Shown here: positions 57,896 to 64,000 of the stretch, one piece after another
Layout of the letters: each line of letters starts with the position of its first letter
Numbering within the stretch: position 1 is the first letter of the stretch
Assembly: GCF_033958435.1 (NCBI RefSeq)
Contig: NC_134137.1
Coordinates: forward strand, 62,264,001 to 62,328,000
Origin: Carettochelys insculpta
Lineage: Eukaryota > Chordata > Testudines > Carettochelyidae
Length of the DNA stretch: 64,000 nt
Direction of reading: 5' to 3'
Position numbers and translations under genes: made by a program
The notes under the pieces: generated by a model
Database searches by the model: none
What the model was told of the DNA's origin: nothing
What the model saw: only the letters and a program-made list of their open reading frames with translations

Positions 57896-60880
57896 CTGCT
57901 CCACCCTTTCCCAGAACCTTCTGCCTCCAAGCAGACCTACCACTCAGTATCTCCTACCCACCACCATCAGCTCTTTTGTGGAGTGCAGGAGGCACAGGGG
58001 GTGGGGAGGAGCAGGAGTGGAGCATCCACGGGGAAGGTGCGGAAGAGGAGTGGTAGAGTGCAGCGGGGCCAGAGACTGAATATCTGCTGAAAGATTAAGA
58101 AATTGGTGTCACTAGTACCGAAGCATGAACAGTAAACATCCCACTGGTATTTTTCACCCATTCTTGATGGATTGGGCTCTGACTCAAAGGTCCCCTGCTG
58201 CTACAGGCTTGGCAGCATTTACTGAACAGGCAAATCCATCAAGTTTTACAAGGTTTTCATCCAACATTATAAACCGATCCATAGTAATTTGAAAGCTGGT
58301 ACAGATTCCCTCTGCATTCGGCTTGGAGGTGCTACAATGTGTCCAAAACTTGACAAAGCTGACCAAAGTTTTAGATTTATAATGGAATCTGAAATCTGGC
58401 AAGTTGTAACTCATGAGTGGTTTTATTATGAATAGTTGTGGTTTGCTGGCCAGCAAAACAACCTTGAGATTACCTTAAGCTTGGCCTTATTTTTGTTTTT
58501 CCCGGGGATCCAGTCACTATTTCAAAACACCCTATTAATTAGGTAAAAATTCATTTGAAGCCTTTTTTATGTTGTTCTTCCCCTTTGGGTTTAAATTTCC
58601 TGAATTAGGCAAATTCATGTAGGGAGGTCAGTGTAGTATGTCTTCACATTTCACTTCTCTGTGCTGTAGGAGAGGTTCACAACAGTTGTTCATAAGAATC
58701 TGGAGTGCTAGATTTTTTTTTTTTCCAATAACACTTCAGTTGTAAGTGTAAGGGCTTTGCATGGTTAGGCATTTAAAAAAAACAGAAAAAAATCCCAACC
58801 AATCCTACTTTCCTCCGAGTGCCATGGCCTAGGTGCTAGCATGAAGGCCTGGGTGCTAGCAGCAGGGCTCAGCTCCAGCTGCCCTTCTCCCCACACACTC
58901 AGGCAGCAATAGTGGGAAGAGAAGTGATGTGGCCCAAGACTGTTCCCATGACTGCTGGCCACATCCCTCCACTTCCCACTTACGAGTGGTGGGTGGTCCC
59001 ATCCCTCCCTGAGTGACATGGCTGGCAGCAGGGGAGCACAGTCTCATTGTCCAGTTCCCTCCCATCTGCACTGCCTGTGAGTTTGAGAGGGCCCAACCAG
59101 GATTCCCTTTAAGCTGAGTGCTTGGGTGGCTACCCAGGAGATACTCAAATGCTACCCAGCTGAGTAGCAGAGTGCCCTCAGCATGTGCTTCTACTGGTGG
59201 TGCAAATTCGCATATGTGCTGATGCACATAACGATTTCTTTTTGCGCATGGTGGCAGGGGGTGGGCAGGATGACACTGAACCCTACCTCTATTATGGGCA
59301 CCAGCTCCCTCACTTGCTAGTCTGTTGGGCCACCTAGAGCAGCTGATTCATGGTGCTCAAGCTGTAGGAGGTGAGGGAGGAGTGAGAATGGAGCATGAAT
59401 CAGCAGACTAATGGTGCTCCAGATTGCTGAGAAGGAGAACGTAAAGTAGGAATGGTGGGGAAGAGGACAGGCACGGTGTATGGGCCGCAGGTGGAACCCT
59501 AGTGAGCCTCATGCAGCCTAGGAGCCGCAGGTTGTCCGCCACTGACCTAGAGGCTCTGGCACTTTGCCCCCACAAAAACTGTGGGTGCAAGGGGCAAGTG
59601 GATCCTCAGTATTCTCTCACACATCATCAATGCCTGTTGTTAACCCCTGCTCTAAGAGTTAGGCCACATTCGTCTCCCAGAGCCAGGGGCAGAACCCCTG
59701 AATCCTGATCTGAAACATTCTACTGCAGTCTAGCAGAGAATTATGTAAGCCACTGGTGGTGTATCACATCCCGCACCAGGGGCTGGTTGGCAGACTCCTT
59801 CCCCAGTACAGAACCTTGCCTGGTGACTTGAAGGTTCATATGATTGAATACGCTTTTCCTGGCCTTGGAGGGGATCAGATGGGGGGATGGATCCTGGTCT
59901 CAGTTCTTTATCAGCTGGCATTGTGGAATCACCAGTGGCCTGCTAAGGAGTAAAATGAGAATAAGAGCAGGTGCTCCCAGCCTGCTAGCCATACTGCCAG
60001 CTGGGACTGACGCAAACTGGAATAAACTCATGAAGTTTAAGCATAGGAGTTTGTGTGTCAGGTCTTTAGGAACTGACATCAAGTCCTATTGATTTTGTGT
60101 GTTTATAGTAGCATCAGAAGGAGAAATCCAGGAGCACCTGAAGTGGTGAAGGTTCATTTGTTTGTACTGTATGTAACATAGGGATGTTATAGGTTAACCA
60201 GTTAACTGGTAAGGACTGGAGCTGTCCCCCAGCCATGGACAGGCCTGCTCAGGCCAGGCCAGAGCATCCCCTACCCACAGTGCGCTGGGGACCAGGGTTG
60301 CTCTAGCTGAGCCTGGCCGACCTCTTCCAGCTGTCTCTGCCCCTGTCCCCAGCAGGTGGGGTGGAGGGGGCAGGCTTCTGAGGCCTCCCCAGCTGGGTGC
60401 TCTGAGGCAGCTGTTGCACTGCCAGAGGCAGCAACTTGGAGCAGTCACCCTTATCTGGCGTAAAAGTGGCTCTGTTCACTCCCTGTCTGTGACTGAGGCC
60501 AAGTCAACTGGAAACTCTGGAGGGCAGTGTCTGTTTGGGGTGTGTGTGCGTGCGGGGGGCGGTGTCACTTGGAAAGGTGTTGGGAGCAGGGTCCCTGTGC
60601 TCAGTTGGAGGTAGGGGCAATACCTATCCTCTTTCCCCAGTGGTGTATGTGAGGGTAGAGGCGCTTTGGGGAGTCACTGGTGCTGTGAGTCTCGGCAGAC
60701 CCATGAGGCATGTGATCCTCACTCCAGTGTCTCCTAGTTCCCCAGGAACTGATGTGATTGGCTGCCCTGTTCCAGGGAGGTGGGGCTGGAGGGTTCCTCT
60801 CAGAGATATACATGGGGCAGTCATGTGCCCCCCACCTTACGTTGTGCTGCCCACTGTCAGAAAGCATGAGTAAGCTCTGG
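57896..60880. other. CAB39L intron 2
   Basis: No exon. 58184-58456 on the minus strand is a 90-codon open frame with no recognisable motif. 59095-59260 and 60186-60215 ('ttaaccagttaactgg') have the look of old DNA-transposon ends but are not assignable. Confidence 0.5.
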
Positions 60881-60905
60881 TGTGTGTGTGTGTGTGTGTG
60901 TGTGT
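60881..60905. repeat. (TG)12 microsatellite
   Basis: TG dinucleotide run followed by 'acacatgca'. A simple repeat. Confidence 0.95.
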
Positions 60906-61650
60906 ACACATGCATAGCACTCAATCATTGCCTGATTAGTGCCCCAAGAGTATTCAAGCATGCCTATTTGTTGTCCATAGGGACAGACCTAAGCCATATT
61001 ATCATGCTTTAGTCTCTCGTCTTGAGCATCCCATGTTCGAAATTATGTAACAGTTTGTCTCATGCCACAGGCATAACCAAATGGTATTTCATAACACAGT
61101 AGGGGCACCAATTTGTTTGCACAGCATGCTTAAACATTGCCAGATCTATAATATGGACAGAGCCTTTGTGTTCTAACAACCAGGTCTGCAATTTTAAATG
61201 TGTTCCTATGTGGGTCAGAGGTAAGGCCAGGACTGGATCCTGAGACATTTCAGCAAAGCACTTCTTCAAATAGCTGGTTATCAGAAGCAAAGGAGATTAT
61301 TTGTAAAACTCTGCTTCGTTTCTTTTAGCAACACAAGGTCACAAGCATAATATAGTGAAACTAGGAGGAGAATTGAAAGTGTGTTTCCCAACCATAGCTA
61401 CTCCCCTCACCAGCTGATTAAATTCTTATTCATTATTTGTTTAAATAAAAACAGTGCGCTGCTAGTCTGTGTGGAGCTGAGGGAAGAAGATGACTGAGGA
61501 AGTCTCTTCCTCATATTGTTTTGAGTCAAAATGACCTTATAAGAGTACTCGTATTTACTTACAGGGCACTGAATGGCCCCCGTCAAAGACTATGGCTCAG
61601 GTGTTCTGAACTTTGCAACCACATAATTTAAAAAACAAACCTGTCTCAAA
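60906..61650. other. CAB39L intron 2
   Basis: No recognised feature. Confidence 0.6.
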
Positions 61651-61882
61651 GGCCATGTCTACACTACAACCATCTGTCTTCAGAAGTTACTGTTGGAAGA
61701 GATCTTCCGACAAAACTTCTGTTGACCAATCGCATCTCCACATAAAAGCAGATTGATCTTTTGATCCTCTCTGTCAACAAAAGGGCTCCCTGGAGTCTCT
61801 ACACAGCTTCTTTGTCAACAAGATGCATTTTGTGTGTAGACACTCTGAGATTTGTCTACAAAACTCTAGTGTAGATGTAGCC
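61651..61882. mobile_element. MITE, 232 bp
   Basis: The ends 'ggccatgtctacactacaac' and 'ctctagtgtagatgtagcc' are inverted. Internal 'tgttgaccaatcgcatc' and 'tttgtcaacaagatgcat' are inverted relatives. Best-preserved member of the family also at 57640 and 63903. Confidence 0.8.
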
Positions 61883-61949
61883 AAAAAGTTTAGTGAGCTA
61901 AGATCAAATACAATATCCACTTTCTGTCTAATACGTCTTTTGTTGACTA

Positions 61950-63163
61950 GTAACAGAGATAGCCATGATAGTCTATAAACTATCAAAGCAAAAAAGCAGT
62001 CCAGTAGCACTTTAAAGACTAACAAAATAATTTATTAGGTGGGACAGACCCACTACTTCAGATCATAGCCATACAGAACAGACTCAACATTTAAGGCACA
62101 GAGAATGAAAAATAGTAATCAAGATTGACAAATCAGAAAAATTATCATCAAGGTGAGCAAATCAGAGAGCAGAGGGGAAGAAAGAGGGGAGGGAAGTCAA
62201 GAATTAGATAAAGCAAAGTATGTAAAAGAGTCCTTATAATGACAGATATGCAAATATATTTGTAGCTGACTTGGAACAGTGATTCCTCAGCTCTCGTCCC
62301 CTATTAGCCCTCCTTTACTTATGATACGTCAATGACATCTTTATGATTTGGACCCATGGTATGGAGACTCTAGAAGAATTCCACAGAGACTTTAACTGTC
62401 TGCACCCCGCCATCAACTTATGCCTCGACTACTTGACGTGAGAGAGAGATTTTCTGGACACTACAGTACAAATCAAGGATGGCCTGATCGGTACCACACT
62501 CTACCAGAAATCCACTGACTGCTATACTTAGTTACAAGCTTCTAGCTTCCATCCTGCACACACAACTAGCTCCATTGTTTACAATCGAGCCCTTAGGTAC
62601 AATCACATTTGCTCTGATCCTACTGACAGAGACCAAAAACTACAAGATCTCTACCAAATATTCATAAACCTGAATTGCCCACCAGAAGAAATAAAACAAA
62701 TCGACAGGGCCAGACAAATAGCCAGAGACCAGCTACCCCAAGATAGGCCCAAAAAAGCCAAGAACAGAACACCGCTGTTCATTATGTACAGCCCCCAACT
62801 CAAACCACTGCAACACATTATTAAAGACCTACAACATATCCTTAATCAGGATGTCACACTCCAGAAGGCCCTAGGTGACAAGCCTGTTCTGTCCTACAGA
62901 CAACTTCCCAACCTTATGAGGATTCTCACCAACAACCACAGATTATACCACAAAAATACCAATTCTGGAACTTTTCCTTGCAACAAGCCCCATTGCCAAC
63001 TTTGTCCACATATCTATTCTGGAGATGCTGTCACTGGACCTAACCAGGTTATTCGCAGAGTGACGGGAACATTTTCATTTTCCTCAAATAACATCATATA
63101 TGCCATCATGTGCCAACACTGCCCACATGCTTTGTATATTGGACAGACTTCAGACTCTCTTAG

Positions 63164-63206
<43 letters not shown>

Positions 63207-63696
63207 GGGCAAAAAACAGACATAAAAACGGTCCTGATTCACAAACCTGTCAGCCAGCTCTTTAATGGAGTGGGCCATTCTGTTAATGACCTGAAAGTCT
63301 GTGTTTTACTGAAAAGGAACTTTTGCAGCCATTTGGAAAGACAGGCTGTTGAGCTCTCTCTCATATTCAAATTCGACACAGTAGCACATGGTTTGAAACG
63401 GAATGGCAATTATCTGTGTCATTGTAAGGACTCTTTTACATACTTTGCTTTATCTAATTCTTGACGCCCCTTCCCTTCCCCCAGCCCTTTCTGTCCCTCT
63501 GCTCTCTGATTTGCTCACCTTGATAATAATTTTTCTGATTTGTCAACCTTGATTACTATTTTTGGTTCTCTGTGCCTTAAATATTGAGTTTGTTCCAGTA
63601 TGGCTATGATCTGATGAAGTGGATCTGTCCCATGAAAGCTCGTCACCTAATAAATTATTTTGTTAGTCTTTAAAGTGCTCCTGGACTGCTTTTGTG
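61950..63696 (+). mobile_element. Penelope-like element with 12-bp target duplication
   Basis: It is flanked by 'ttttgttgacta' at 61938-61949 and 63697-63708, exact. Terminal regions of about 300 bp are inverted: 'agtccagtagcactttaaag' on the left, 'ctttaaagtgctcctggact' on the right. The left, coding-5' end is 40 nt longer ('gtaacagagatagccatgat'). Coding is plus: an RT piece with YVND at 62325-62336 followed by IFMIWTHGMETLEEFHRDF, FLDTTVQIKDGL, SPQLKPLQHI, and an endonuclease piece CNKPHCQLC...NIIYAIMCQHCPHALYIGQT, a GIY-YIG motif. Stops (for example TGA at 62322-62324) and a 35-nt A run at 63167-63201 break it. Confidence 0.92.
62784..63464 (+). pseudogene. PLE RT C-terminus plus GIY-YIG endonuclease
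   Basis: A 226-codon open frame, the best-preserved coding part of any PLE here. Order: MYSPQLKPLQHI (RT thumb), linker with CNKPHCQLC (Cys/His-rich block typical of PLEs), IIYAIMCQHCPHALYIGQTS (GIY-YIG core; Y and the IYIG are visible), a run of lysines encoded by the A run, INGQKTDIKT (usually NGHKSDI), and GHSVNDLKVCVL. Loss of the start, upstream stops and the A run mean it is not active. Confidence 0.88.
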
Positions 63697-63902
63697 TTTT
63701 GTTGACTATTGTGCATTTGCAGAGACATTACAATCAAAAAGGTATTTTCTGTTGCTGTTATGATCCTATCAAGTAAATTACAATCACTTGATTTTTACCT
63801 CTGAGGGAACCAAGTATGGGTATATTTATAAGTTACATAAAGCGCTTTATCATAGCAAGAGTCAAATGTGAGTAATAGTAGCAAATACATGTTAAATTCT
63901 TT

Positions 63903-64000
63903 GGCTATGTCTACACTAGAGTGTTTTGTAGACAGAACTGGGGTTTTGTCAACAAAACTCATGGAGCATCTACACACACAATGCATTTTGTTGGCAAACT
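63903..64000. mobile_element. MITE cut by the window end
   Basis: Begins 'ggctatgtctacactagagt', then 'ttgtcaacaaaactcatgga', as at 61651-61882 read from its right side. It continues past 64000. Confidence 0.75.

Noticed and set aside
58184..58456. 90-codon minus-strand frame as a CAB39L-intron gene
   Set aside because: No recognisable motif, no splice or promoter context, and the length is within chance for this window.
1..64000. CRISPR arrays, bacterial operons, plasmid or phage modules
   Set aside because: Splice sites, LINE/SINE content and vertebrate genes show nuclear vertebrate DNA. Repeats are interspersed or tandem, not spaced with unique spacers.

Overview
This is vertebrate nuclear DNA, AT-rich and dense in interspersed repeats, and most likely from a turtle. 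The organism call rests on the repeats: CR1 LINEs ending in TTCTTATG-type tails, Penelope-like elements (PLEs) whose ends carry the 'cttcatcagat' and 'ctttcatgggacagac' blocks, palindromic MITEs ending in 'gtgtctacac'-type inverted repeats, and a Harbinger-type Myb/SANT remnant. The order is inferred; I cannot name the species.

Two host genes are present, head to head around a CpG island at about 23.08-23.96 kb. On the minus strand, running left out of the window, is SETDB2, a histone H3K9 methyltransferase. I recognise five coding exons by protein similarity, splice sites and matching phases: 21790-21805 (start codon), 8856-8978, 6262-6327, 1543-2109 (MBD and start of pre-SET) and 687-806 (rest of pre-SET). 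One exon between 6262 and 2109 was not found, and the SET domain lies beyond position 1. On the plus strand is CAB39L (MO25-beta). Its promoter is in the same island and its first coding exon is at 56155-56302, after an intron of about 32 kb; later exons are outside the window. The same head-to-head arrangement is known in human 13q14.

The rest is intronic and made of transposable elements. Left of the promoter (SETDB2 introns): MIR-like SINEs, hAT elements (one with a clean 8-bp target duplication), a minus-strand CR1 fragment (9.7-10.5 kb), a PLE at 12.5-14.3 kb that contains an internally deleted RTE LINE, and a decayed CR1 at 14.5-20.4 kb that contains both a perfect PLE-end hairpin and a 1.4-kb LTR-like insertion. 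Right of it (CAB39L introns): a G-rich tract after the promoter, MITEs, two PLEs (37.1-38.4 and 38.9-41.3 kb), hAT elements, a Harbinger-like remnant (44-45 kb), a second decayed CR1 (46.0-50.5 kb) with a SINE-like insertion, a GC-rich minisatellite split by a repeat (52.3-54.4 kb), and a PLE with a 12-bp target duplication (61.95-63.70 kb).

I see no CRISPR array, operon, rRNA or convincing functional tRNA, and no undescribed biochemical system. The most interesting items are structural: nested insertions whose target duplications can be read directly, a 103-bp perfect hairpin made only of PLE ends, and a 64-bp near-identical duplication in the CAB39L intron.
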